Source of the DNA: Apophysomyces variabilis
Lineage: Eukaryota; Mucoromycota; Mucoromycetes; Mucorales; Mucoraceae
Direction: 5' to 3'
DNA: 11,395 nucleotides
Assembly (NCBI GenBank): GCA_002749535.1
Contig: MZZL01000070.1
Coordinates: 1,902-13,296, forward strand
The notes beneath the pieces are model-generated. The model had not been told where the DNA came from and did not search any database. It was given only the letters and a program-made list of their open reading frames with translations. The translations under genes were made by a program, and so were the position numbers. Below, piece by piece: positions 1 through 8,173 of the stretch (its first letter is position 1; each line of letters starts with the position of its first letter).

Positions 1-772
1 ATTGAAAAAGATATTCTCTTTAAATATCTTTAGAAACGCATGCGGGTAAAAGTGGATTGAGGTAGTTACTAATATCTTATAAAATCCATACTATCAGTAA
101 TGACACGTTAATCTTCTGTCATTTGATATTCTGTGTCCGCTAGGGTCCCAGCAACAGATGAATAGAATATAAAGATGTTAGTGTAACCTGATCCATACAG
201 TCATTATAGCCAATATGTTCACTGACAGTCTAGACGTGATGTTTTATCTACTGAATATAGTGATGTAATCATGTCAGATATGACAGCTTCTCAATTCTTT
301 TTTATAAAATCTACATCTTTCTGATTCGTTTTATTTTCAAATTAGTAATATAAAAAATAAAGCTCAAAAGTGGAAAAGATAAACTGAACAAATCAGTGAA
401 ACTGAGATGAGGTTCTTATTTTCAAGTACTATCCTCTTATAGTTCTTTAATAGAATGAGAAGGACTGTAATAGCACAGCATATGGCTAACGTCGCTATCT
501 ACTTGTGAAAAATGAATATGTAACTATAGAGGGTGGGGGCGAAAAAAGCGCTATGTTGAAACGTGTGTCAGAAACTGTATAGACTGTCTAGAAGATATTA
601 GGAACGTAAGGATCCTGAGATTTCAGGATCTGTCTTTATATACAACATCTGTGCACTGAAAGTAAATGTAAAAATAAATGATGTATAAAAGATCGCTATC
701 TTAATTATTACCTATACAGGCCAATCCACACACAAGGTCAGAAAGACCTATCTGTAGCAGTGAATGTTACAG
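1..772 (+). repeat. Left arm of long inverted repeat (772 bp or more)
   Basis: The arm begins attgaaaaagatattctc and ends gtgaatgttacag. It matches the reverse complement of 8171-8942 with four substitutions (positions 559, 680, 683 and 709), all transitions, and no net gap, which is about 99.5% identity. After 772 two bases differ, acaat matches again, and similarity then stops. The arm holds no convincing gene over most of its length. A small hairpin (gatcctga at 611-618 with tcaggatc at 623-630) is present in both arms. Because the match includes base 1, the true arm may be longer. Confidence 0.95.
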
Positions 773-1130
773 GGACAATAAGAGTGGGATATCTTGAAAC
801 TAATATAAGAAAAAAAATTTTTATCCAATTGTCTGTAAGATCAACCGATGGTACAATTGAAAAATTAAGTTTCCTTGGTGTTAAGGATAAGACAATGGTT
901 GTTCCTGATGATCGATAGGAAATCTAGGAACAAAAAGCTGTTTTTTTTCAGATACCGAAACTCAGAATTTAAGGTAAATGTGCCATCTCATATAATATTT
1001 GACAAAAGCCGAAACATCGCTAAGATTAAAGAAATATGGCCAAGTCGCCATGAAAAGGATGCCGTATATGACACTAGTCCACACTTCTACTGCAGTTGAA
1101 GGGCGATTTTACCATCTTTCCACCTAAGGT
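682..1130 (+). pseudogene. Possible degraded coding fragment crossing the left arm's inner edge, function unknown
   Basis: A frame without stops runs from about 682 to 909 and reads across the arm boundary at 772. It includes GQKDLSVAVNVTGTIRVGY and then STDGTIEKLSFLGVKDKTM before a stop. Neighbouring frames then carry protein-like pieces (KVNVPSHIIFDKSRNIAKI, HTSTAVEGRFYHL) up to about 1130, separated by stops and frame changes. The bases ttacctatacag just before 721 resemble a 3' splice site, so this could be an exon. I recognise no domain. Composition in AT-rich DNA can mislead, and the fragment may not be coding at all. Confidence 0.25.
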
Positions 1131-1609
1131 TGGAATCTATAACATTATCACATTTCCTCTCACCCAAACGTTGTTACTGCAGCAGATATATGCAAAATAA
1201 GTTGCCACAGCAAAAACAGTACATATACAGTTCCCAGAAACAGCATAAACATTTTTATTACACGCTTCTAATATGGTTTTTTCTTCTTTATAGAGTTATC
1301 CGCGTTTCCCTTTTACTTATCCTTTTTTTTTTTGCAAAAACTTTCCTCTACCTTTTTTTATTCCATGGTGTTATACTACTTTTTCGTCGGCAAACTCATT
1401 ATACAACGTTGATGATATATCAACCCATTGTATAGAACCTTGACCTGAAACTGTATCCTTTATTGGTAAGCTTTTATCTTTTGTTTGACAAAATCTCATT
1501 CTTTTATTTCCTATTGATAGCTGGTATGATCCCTACACTATAGGAAAGCTTGCTAGTTACTTTTAACTAACATACTTCGATTGATTGACCTAGGCTTAGC
1601 TAACGTGTA
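1131..1609. other. Interval with no gene seen
   Basis: The stretch is AT-rich and has a run of 11 T at 1323-1333. A 101-codon open frame here is rich in Phe, Leu and Tyr encoded by T tracts, and I do not consider it a gene. No repeat or RNA structure stood out. Confidence 0.6.
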
Positions 1610-1617
1610 CTCTTTTG

Positions 1618-1807
1618 TAGGGCTCGGAATTTTTACCTGGCCCGATGGATATGTGCCGGGGAGGTCTCGGTGGGCCCATCTTGGTGATAGGCCTAGTGTG
1701 CCGGGCTCCGGGTTAAGATCTTGGCCCAGCCAGCGGGCCATGGGTCAATATCCTGACCTGGCCCAGTTATGACCCGCCCGGTTAAGACCCGCCCTTTTCA
1801 AGCCCTA
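1618..1807. mobile_element. hAT-like MITE (190 bp)
   Basis: The ends are tagggctcg and, on the opposite strand, tagggcttg, so 8 of the first 9 bases agree. Flanking bases are ctcttttg (1610-1617) and cttttttg (1808-1815), an 8-bp direct repeat with one mismatch. TAGGG-type ends and 8-bp target duplications are hallmarks of the hAT superfamily. The interior is far more GC-rich than its surroundings and is built of ggcccg, cgggcc and gacccgccc blocks, the last appearing twice near the right end (subterminal repeats). It has no coding capacity of its own. Open frames on both strands across it (for example LGQDLNPEPGTLGLSP) are what such GC-rich repeats yield by chance and are often misannotated as proteins. 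Confidence 0.7.
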
Positions 1808-1925
1808 CTTTTTTGTTATCGTTTAGAACAGTTTTCCTTTTTCTAAAACGCATTGAGAAGAACATGACACTCTTTAATGGTACAGATACTTTCTTATATT
1901 GTAAGTTATACACTGTGGGAAATTT

Positions 1926-1982
1926 TTCGTCGGGTTCGTCGGGTCTCCTTTAGCTAACGACGAATCCGACGAACCCGACGAA
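1926..1982. repeat. Hairpin-forming subterminal repeat
   Basis: The 17-bp stem ttcgtcgggttcgtcgg at 1926-1942 is perfectly complementary to 1966-1982, with a 23-base loop. It is made of inverted copies of the 9-bp subterminal unit and overlaps the end of the left terminal repeat. Subterminal arrays in CACTA elements are transposase-binding sites, so that role is likely but inferred. Confidence 0.75.
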
Positions 1983-2467
1983 GCTGCCGCCGTCGCAGTT
2001 ACCCCTTTCTCTCCACCTATTCCTAGCTTCTAGTATCCGTTTCTATTGATTATGCATTGTAAAGAATAAGACAGTATAATTAAAACAGGGCAACGAATAG
2101 CTTTATTTCTTTTTCGCTTAAGCTTTTCTACACTTGTAGCAACCCGAGTGATTCGAAGCATTGTCCTTTTTCTTCTGTTTCGTCCCTCAGCCTCTTTCGA
2201 GCCATAAACATAGAAGAACAGAGAAAGCTTAAGCAATTTAAACTGTCGTTCGAAACTTACCAACGAGTGACACTGGAGGACACTGTTTCCCCTCTTATCT
2301 CTATATCTGGTGAATGTTGCTGCGAACCATTTCCATGTGATGTAACAAAGAAATTTTAACCATTACTTACCACTATATAATCTATCTTGCTAGAACTTTA
2401 TACGCTTTACTAGAAGCACTGCTCTCACCGTGCTAGCTGTAGAGATGCCTGTATTCGGCATTTTATG

Positions 2468-2993
2468 CTAGTACGATTGTTCCAATGCTTTCACAACAGG
2501 TACTGCGAGGCCAAGTAATCTTCGCACTGGTTCAGTAGACCTTGTATTTGACAAGGGCAATTCTGTCCAGGCTGTCAATGGCCTCTTCTTTCTACCAGGA
2601 ATGCACGTCCTTTCAGTACCTATCGGACCGGTCTTTGGCTTGCATTTATGTCCATCACCAGGTAGGAGATGTTACTGATGGAGATATAACTGTCAGTTAT
2701 AACGCCATCAGGTATCTCCTCTTTCGGGTTGACAACAAAGTGCTTGACCAGGCCTATATTCATATCCAAGGCTTGCTTCTTTTCCAGGGCATCCGTTTCG
2801 TAAGTTGCCTTGATGGTTCCTGCGGACGAAGTTGGTAGAGCCACGTTACCAATATCATTGTTCTCAGAGAGCAACAGAGGTAGACCTTTTTAATGTATTT
2901 TAATCTCTGTTTCGTCAGCCTTCAACTCCTCGTGCGATTTTTCTTATTCTGTAGGCGGATGTTAATACCATTGATATCAGATGGGTCAGTCAT
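2468..2993 (-). pseudogene. Broken coding fragment carried inside the CACTA-like element, function unknown
   Basis: Three pieces in different minus-strand frames join plausibly. ATG at 2993 opens MTDPSDINGINIRLQNKKN. The frame then changes near 2930 to ELKADETEIKIH, followed by a stop. The longest open piece (2874 to about 2630) contains NVALPTSSAGTIKATYETDA, VKHFVVNPKEEIPDG and YLVMDINASQ. A further shift near 2630 opens a frame ending at the stop at 2468, with GTERTCIPGRKKRPLTAW and LLGLAVPVVKALEQSY. The mixed composition and the way each frame opens as the previous one closes suggest a former gene. I recognise no family. It may be a captured host fragment or the remnant of an element gene. 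The plus-strand open frame over the same bases is read as its shadow. Confidence 0.4.
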
Positions 2994-3478
2994 GATTGAA
3001 AAACATGAAAAAAAATTTTTGCGAGAAGTAACCGCAGCAAATTGTATGCCAGTTGCTGTGTAACATCTCAGCAATCTAGTCAACTAAACACATAGCCCTT
3101 GGAGATAAATAAATGTACGCCCGCTAGAATCATAGTTTTAACTTACTAATTCTATGTTCATACCAAAAGATTCATAAAGTGTTTTATTTTTTTCAAACAT
3201 TATCATAATGTCCTATCACGGCAACTTTTTATACACATTGATGTACAAGCTATACAGGATCTTACGTGAAGCGACAGTGTTTGCCAATGTATCTCGCGTA
3301 TATACTGGGCACTACTAATGTGTACCATGGCTTTGTTGAAGGTGGGCTCGACCTGATAATCTTAAGCAAATCTAATAGCCGATATTAAGGAAAAAGGAAC
3401 CGTTTTTAAAAATCTGTCTCGTCGAAAAAATGAATAGCGGAGAGGAATTGACTTAGTGAAAATATCTTCAATTTTTTA
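2994..3478. other. Non-coding interior of the CACTA-like element
   Basis: No open frame of note occurs on either strand. The sequence is AT-rich, with an A/T run (aaaaaaaattttt) near 3009. It may be the 5' flank of the minus-strand fragment that starts at 2993, but no defined promoter motif was identified. Confidence 0.5.
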
Positions 3479-3505
3479 GACGAACCTGACGAACCTGACG
3501 AACCC
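3479..3505 (+). repeat. Three tandem 9-bp subterminal repeats
   Basis: The copies gacgaacct, gacgaacct and gacgaaccc lie head to tail at 3479-3487, 3488-3496 and 3497-3505. They are followed by gacaccacgacg, which leads into the right terminal repeat. They match the units just inside the left end of the same element and support pairing the two ends. Confidence 0.8.
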
Positions 3506-3534
3506 GACACCACGACGAAAAATTTCTCACAGTG

Positions 3535-4197
3535 TTAATTACTTATATAAAAATAGCTTTTTGTAGGTTTATTAGAAATGCTGGCAGTGGTTATTGCTAT
3601 GCTGTCTTAGGTATGTTGACATGCTTTAGCTTTTAGTACATTTTACTAAGCATTGCCTTTAAACTATGTTTCTTTAGCCTTTAGCAATTAGGTAAGGTTA
3701 TATAGATCCAATCGCAAAGTTAGCTTTTGGTAGTTCATTACATTGTAAAAGCTCCAATAAAAGCATTTATTTTTCTCTATTGTACAATTAAAGGTGCGTC
3801 CTTATGCATTGATAAAGAACTCTATTTTATTGGTTAAAGTAATGCATGCAACAGGAAAAGCTTCCAGTTGGAAAACCTAGATAAGAATTGTTAGGTTTAA
3901 TGGAACGTGCCATTTTACATGTTGATACATTAAAAAGTGCTTAAGGAAAGGAATATGATCGAATAAATTGAAATTTTCACCTCTAATGCATACTACTTGG
4001 TTCAATAGAATCAACGTAATGGTTTCTGACATATAGCACTTCGTCTAATTGTTAACGTTGGGGGGGATAAAAAGGTGGTGAAAAATACATTCCACAACCT
4101 TCCGAAGAGATTCCACCGCGTTTTAGAAAAGCGGTAAAAGTAGCGAAAAGGTGCTAGAATATCTTTCTGAGCGCAGTGTTCTCTGCTAATTTTTAGC
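3535..4197. other. Upstream region of the transposase gene, no gene seen
   Basis: This is the AT-rich sequence between the CACTA-like element and the transposase start. It carries a run of seven G at about 4060-4066 and no convincing coding frame on either strand. It probably includes the original 5' leader of the transposase gene, but I could not place a promoter or a terminal repeat in it. Confidence 0.5.
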
Positions 4198-6547
4198 ATG
4201 GGACGCATTAACAGAAGACAACAACTTACTAGAAATCGTGCCCAAAAGGAAACTGGCAGTCAGTTTATACCTGTACCTGTTGAACATGAGCAGATCGTAC
4301 ATTCAACTCTCAAGGGTCCACTTCAAGCAGATGATATCACAAACTATGAGCTTCTGGAAACTTTTGAAGGGGTTAATAACAGCCAAACGCCGGTAGAATT
4401 GCCTGTTTTTCCTATTAGCTGGTCTATCGACATCTCTTCCAGCTATCGATATTGAGTTACAGCTCAAACAACCAAATTGTATCGCCCGGAAGGGAAGTGA
4501 AGAAATGGCATGAGGTAGTATGAAAATCATCAACTTTTTCAAAAGCGATGTTCAGCCTACAGCTAATGAAGAAAAGCAGTGAGGAAGAGGAGAGTAGCAT
4601 TGAAATAGATAATGAAGGGACTATTATTTCAATGGAAGCGATGTAAAACTGTCTGAGGTCACTGTGCCTCAAATGAATCAGAGAACAGCTGCTCAACGAC
4701 CATTGCCAGACTATGAGCTCGCTAAGTATTACGAAGCGATGGTGTATTTCATGGGTCTCTTTGAAAGAGAAAAAGAAAAGGGTTGCTTCGCAGGAAGCTG
4801 TTAAAATGGTTTTGCAAAGCCTTCTCAGCGTTTATCAAGCAATCTCAATTAGGGCGTACGCAAAAGAATATAAGAACATCTGAGGTTTCGAAGCCTCACG
4901 CTCTGTCAACAAGGAAACATGCTAAAGGAGTTTCTTTGCTAAGTGATGAATGAGGTATTCAAAGCTTAGTCAAGAAAGTAGCGCGTGTAAATGGTAAGAG
5001 AAAAGAGAACAGTAAGAATACTCTGAGACATTGGGATATCCTTTTTAGAGCGGGAGTTGATCCCTTTTATATGTCTTGACTAGTAAATTGGAGTTTGAGC
5101 ACCGATTGTGACCGAGCCTCATTTTAATATCTTCTTGATCCCTTGCGGATACAACAACAATGAAAATGTGAAAGCGGCAGCGTTAGATCGGCTCATTTCC
5201 ACCAGTCAGAAAACCGAGGAATCTATGGATTAGCCAAGTATTTAAATGATACTGCTATTTCCAGCATCGTAGGAGTCCCTGGAAAAATACATCTGTTAGT
5301 ACTCAGAAACTATATGTATGAGTGGGGATACACATATAGGAAGCATGGAAAAGATGTATTTATTGACTGACATGAACGCGAAGATGTTGTCCGATATAGA
5401 AACGAATGGTCTGGACGAGTGATGGAATATAAAAAACTAATGGAAGACTCTGAAATTGATGAAGAAAGCTAGCACTAAGGTGCCTAAGGTTCCTAGAAAT
5501 GTAGAAACGATCGTCATAGTTAATTATGACGGTGACTTTCTATTCCAATGACGCCAAAGCCAATGTATGGTTGCTAGAGGAAGAACATTCGATCCGCAAA
5601 AAGAACCCTGGCCAATCCATAATGGTGAGCGAGTTACAGAGCCCTTGTCATGGCACGATGCAAAGTGAGGCATGGGAATCGAGAAAGAGTCTCTATACTG
5701 GTGCAAATCGTGATGGCTACTGGATATCGGAAAACCTGATAGAGCAATTAAAAGATAATGCAATTAATTTATTTGAGTTGCTTCATCCCGATTACAAGGC
5801 TTTGTTCATCTTTGATCAATCCAGCAACCACCGCGCATATTCTTCCACGGCACGGGTTGTATTAACTCGGGCTCAATGATCGAGTTCTTACAGATGATGA
5901 CCCAAAGGACATTAGAGCTGGATGGTACATGCACGAGGATGGAAAGTTGCCCAAAGCTTTTATGATCTGAAAATCGAAAGAAAAGGGACAAGAAGGGCAC
6001 CATCAAAGAAGTAAGCCTTAGGCATTGAAAGATATACGGCGAATTCTGGAAGAACAAGGACTTGGACCGATGGGAAGAATTTGAAAAGAAGAAGAAGTGG
6101 AAAGCGAAGTGCGGACAGTCCAGTCCAGCACCAGAAAATGATTGCTGCCCTTTTCATATGCTGCGAGCGCAGCCTGATTTACTTGCACAGTAATCAGCAT
6201 CACAAGAAACGGTGGAAAGGGCTGGCCATATATTCAAAATGTATCCAAAATATCACTATCACTGTCAAACTAACTGGATCGGAAGGTACCGGAGAGCGGC
6301 AAAATGGATTGCAAGGCGCAAGTGCGCTTATTCTTACGCCTCGCTTCGTGGTAATCTCCCTAGTTATTTCAATCAAGGATCGCCATCTAATGTCCCTCCG
6401 GTTAAAATACGTCGCTTCTACAAATGCTGCTGAAGGTATATAAAAGCTTACAGCAAGACAGCAGACGGAAGAGCTGTGTACAAAGAAATACAGAAGTTTA
6501 CAAGCCGTAAATACCGTTCACCTCGGCGCATTGACATCAATGTTTAG
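4198..6547 (+). pseudogene. Decayed DDE transposase (fungal 'DDE superfamily endonuclease' type)
   Basis: The reading starts at ATG 4198 (MGRINRRQQLTRNRAQ), is broken by many stops and frameshifts, and ends at TAG 6545-6547 after KFTSRKYRSPRRID. Recognisable blocks in order are an acidic stretch SSEEEESS (about 4574); AVKMVLQSLLSVYQ (about 4810); YMYEWGYTYRKHGKDVFID, a stop (5368), then HEREDVVRYRNEW; a DDE core with NVWLLEEEHSIRKKNPGQS and RDGYWISENLIEQLKDNA; LFIFDQSSNH; IRRILEEQGL; MYPKYH; and AAKWIARRKCAYSYASL. Catalytic Asp codons remain at 5528-5530 and 5814-5816. The expected Glu in the NWIE motif is Gly (6281-6283, NWIG), and Trp at 6431-6433 is now TGA. The Asp-Glu spacing is about 156 residues with a Cys-containing insert, longer than Tc1/mariner DD34E. 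In this family the enzyme cuts and rejoins DNA at terminal repeats in the nucleus; this copy cannot encode an active enzyme. Family assignment is from remembered motif order. Confidence 0.85.
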
Positions 6548-6630
6548 AGGTATTTTCTAGTTTAGAATTGTGATAAATCATCTAAAGTCCTTTACAGGTT
6601 GAGATGGGCATTTAGTATATTGTCTTATAT
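6548..6630. other. Short junction between transposase and retrotransposon remains
   Basis: Only 83 bp separate the transposase stop from the first retrotransposon-like open frame. The stretch shows no recognisable terminal repeat, poly-A tail or target duplication. It should hold either the end of the transposase unit or the retrotransposon 5' leader. Confidence 0.4.
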
Positions 6631-7860
6631 GTGTATCGGAACAAAACACGACTTTTACGGTTTAAATCAGTATGCACCATAGACAGACGCCATATATGCG
6701 CTCAGTCGAAAGCAAAGCATTACGATCTTCGAAGTAAACATCGCGATCTAGTTCATCATCAGCGTTTAAATCTGTTCGCAATCCTCAGGAAAAGAAAAAA
6801 AACATGGGCAGACATGGTTGAGGATGAGGAGTTGCAAACAACTGAAAGCGAAGCAATAAGTAAGAGTATAACGCCTCAACCAAATATTCAACATCTGTGG
6901 CCTAAATTACCTGATTGGCTTAAAGATAACCACCAACGTCTAGACCAACAGGAACATATGACTAATGAACATAACCGGATGCTCACAGAAATCCAACCAT
7001 TATTGAAAGAAAAGCAGCAATTAAAGCAAGAGCTGGAGGAAGCAAACAAAGCTTATCAACTCACTATCATCTCGCCAGCAGGCAGAAAAGGAAATAGACC
7101 TTCTCCGATGGACCAGTCGATTTTCCTGGGCTATAACAATCGATTCATGCACCAATGCCAGTTTCTTACGCCACTGTGGCAAAACAGCGTGTGCCACAAC
7201 TGACTAAACCTCGCCGTAAACCTCTTCCTAAAGCACCATCTACACTAGGTACGATTAGTTGAGCTGCGCATGTTTTTCAACCAGCCTCTGGCAAAGCTGG
7301 ATATACTATGATCTACGTACCTTCACCTCGATGTACACAATATAGTGAAGCTCCTAAACCACTTGGACTTTTAGGTGGATCACAGGCTCGAATAATTGAC
7401 ATTCACTTTCTGAATCGTGGGTTGTTAGATTGCTAATACATAACTAAATACGAACTTGAACTTCGCGATATTCTCAAGCCAGCCTAAATCAATCTGATCG
7501 CTTTCAATCTAATTGCACCAGAAACAGTAATCAACCCGGAATTCAACAACACCTCAGATGGAATTAAAGCGGCCAAAGCAAAAGGGTCATATCAGCAACG
7601 TATGCTCCGCGCCTGTTTTTGGTATACCTAGAGCACACTTAGGTTATGCAATCATGCGTCATTTCCACGAACAAGTCGATCTTTCTGATCCTCATCATAT
7701 TACCTCCCACTTCCTTGAACAATGGAAAACAGAATATCCTCATGCTAGACAAACGATGCAAACTCTAGCCAACGTTAAAGCACTATTCTTCCAATCAAAC
7801 TCCGGCGTTGACACCGCTGAGACTAACATATCCAATGACGCAGCAATGGATCAAGAATGA
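6631..7860 (+). pseudogene. Retrotransposon ORF1 (gag-like) remnant
   Basis: The first frame (6631-7203) contains KKTWADMVEDEELQ, then a probable coiled coil (LLKEKQQLKQELEEANKAYQ). A frame change near 7072 continues it as RQQAEKEIDLLR. Another near 7150 opens MPVSYATVAKQRVPQL and runs, with TGA/TAA stops at about 7259, 7434 and 7485, through GGSQARIIDIHFLNRGLLDC, YELELRDILKPA and KAKGSYQQRMLRACFWY. A further shift near 7640 gives LGYAIMRHFHEQVDLSDPHH and ends at TGA 7858-7860. The order (WAD-acidic start, coiled coil, SYATVA, a structured RIIDIHF region) resembles ORF1 of Mucoromycota LINEs as I remember them. ORF1 products bind the element RNA. The visible ATG at 6631 may not be the original start; an ATG at 6813 lies next to the WADMVEDEE motif. 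Confidence 0.55.
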
Positions 7861-7861
7861 T

Positions 7862-8173
7862 CATATGTCTGGAAACTGGACTTTTCAATGCAGTAGGACT
7901 AAATAAATCCCAAATAAGAATCTGAAACTCTGTCAAAGCAAACATATTGATCTAATTCTTTTTACTAAAACTTACCTTACCAATGGCAACTTCAAAACTG
8001 ACTGAGAACAGCTACATAACTATGGTCAAATACCTACTAATGGAACATGTAGATTAGGCAGCCTCCCTATGCTCTACTGTCTAAACTTCCTCTATTATAA
8101 CCCACTACCAATCTCTAATCAATACGTCCCCTTTTGGCAAATTGGCCTTTACACCCTGTATGGATTGTATCTG
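7862..8173 (+). pseudogene. Retrotransposon ORF2 remnant: N-terminus of AP-like endonuclease
   Basis: Starting just after the ORF1 stop, the frames read TGLFNAVGLNKSQIRI, then (after a stop and frameshift near 7923) LCQSKHIDLILFTKTYLTNG, a TGA at 8003-8005 where Trp is expected, EQLHNYGQ, and later YVPFWQIGLYTLYGLYL up to the arm. This follows the layout of endonuclease/exonuclease/phosphatase domains in LINE ORF2: N-x-x-G-L-x-x-K near the start, then ID-x-x-x-x-TET. The catalytic Glu of the TET motif is Lys here (7967-7969). The IGLYTLYGLYL strand corresponds to the 'hglYLPP' region of such domains. Everything beyond, including reverse transcriptase, is absent. The copy is dead. Because it is short and broken, confidence is moderate. 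Confidence 0.5.

Larger units (their letters stand above)
1911..3534. mobile_element. CACTA-like non-autonomous DNA transposon (1,624 bp)
   Basis: Terminal inverted repeats of 22 bp lie at 1911-1932 and 3513-3534 and differ at one position (g1918). Each starts CACTGTG and continues with gaaatttttcgtcg. Immediately inside both ends are copies of a 9-bp unit, gacgaacc(c/t), or its complement. CACTG/CACTA termini plus short subterminal repeats are typical of the CACTA (En/Spm) superfamily. The expected 2-3 bp target duplication is not clean: the flanks are ata on the left and tta on the right. No transposase is recognisable, so the element is presumably mobilised in trans. It lies between the arms of the long inverted repeat and therefore probably inserted into an older element. 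Confidence 0.65.
6631..8173 (+). mobile_element. Non-LTR retrotransposon, 5' part only (ORF1 plus start of ORF2)
   Basis: An ORF1/gag-like region is followed at once by sequence resembling the start of an apurinic-type endonuclease, the standard order of a LINE. The element stops at the inner edge of the right inverted-repeat arm, before most of the endonuclease and all of the reverse transcriptase. Retained 5' sequence with a lost 3' end is the reverse of normal LINE truncation, so the loss is better explained by a later event at the arm boundary. The 5' limit is uncertain and may lie anywhere in 6548-6810. Confidence 0.6.

Noticed and set aside
1553..1772. Proteins on both strands with LGQDLNPEPGT-like or WAHLGDRPSVPGSG-like sequence
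   Set aside because: Both are translations of the GC-rich MITE, and their limits follow the repeat rather than any gene structure.
2030..2263. 77-codon minus-strand open frame near the left end of the CACTA-like element
   Set aside because: Lys/Arg-rich composition, no recognisable motif and no continuation in neighbouring frames; likely chance.
3479..3505. Short tandem repeats as a CRISPR or minisatellite
   Set aside because: Units are 9 bp without spacers, only three copies, and they sit at the end of a transposon with matching units at its other end.
5524..6203. Several minus-strand open frames of 60-83 codons
   Set aside because: They lie opposite clearly homologous transposase blocks and are shadows.
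4198..6547. Reassignment of TGA to tryptophan or programmed frameshifting in the transposase
   Set aside because: A few TGA codons do sit where Trp is expected, but TAA, TAG, frameshifts and the catalytic Glu-to-Gly change occur as well, and the intact gene at 9934-11395 uses TGG and has no internal TGA. Ordinary decay explains it.
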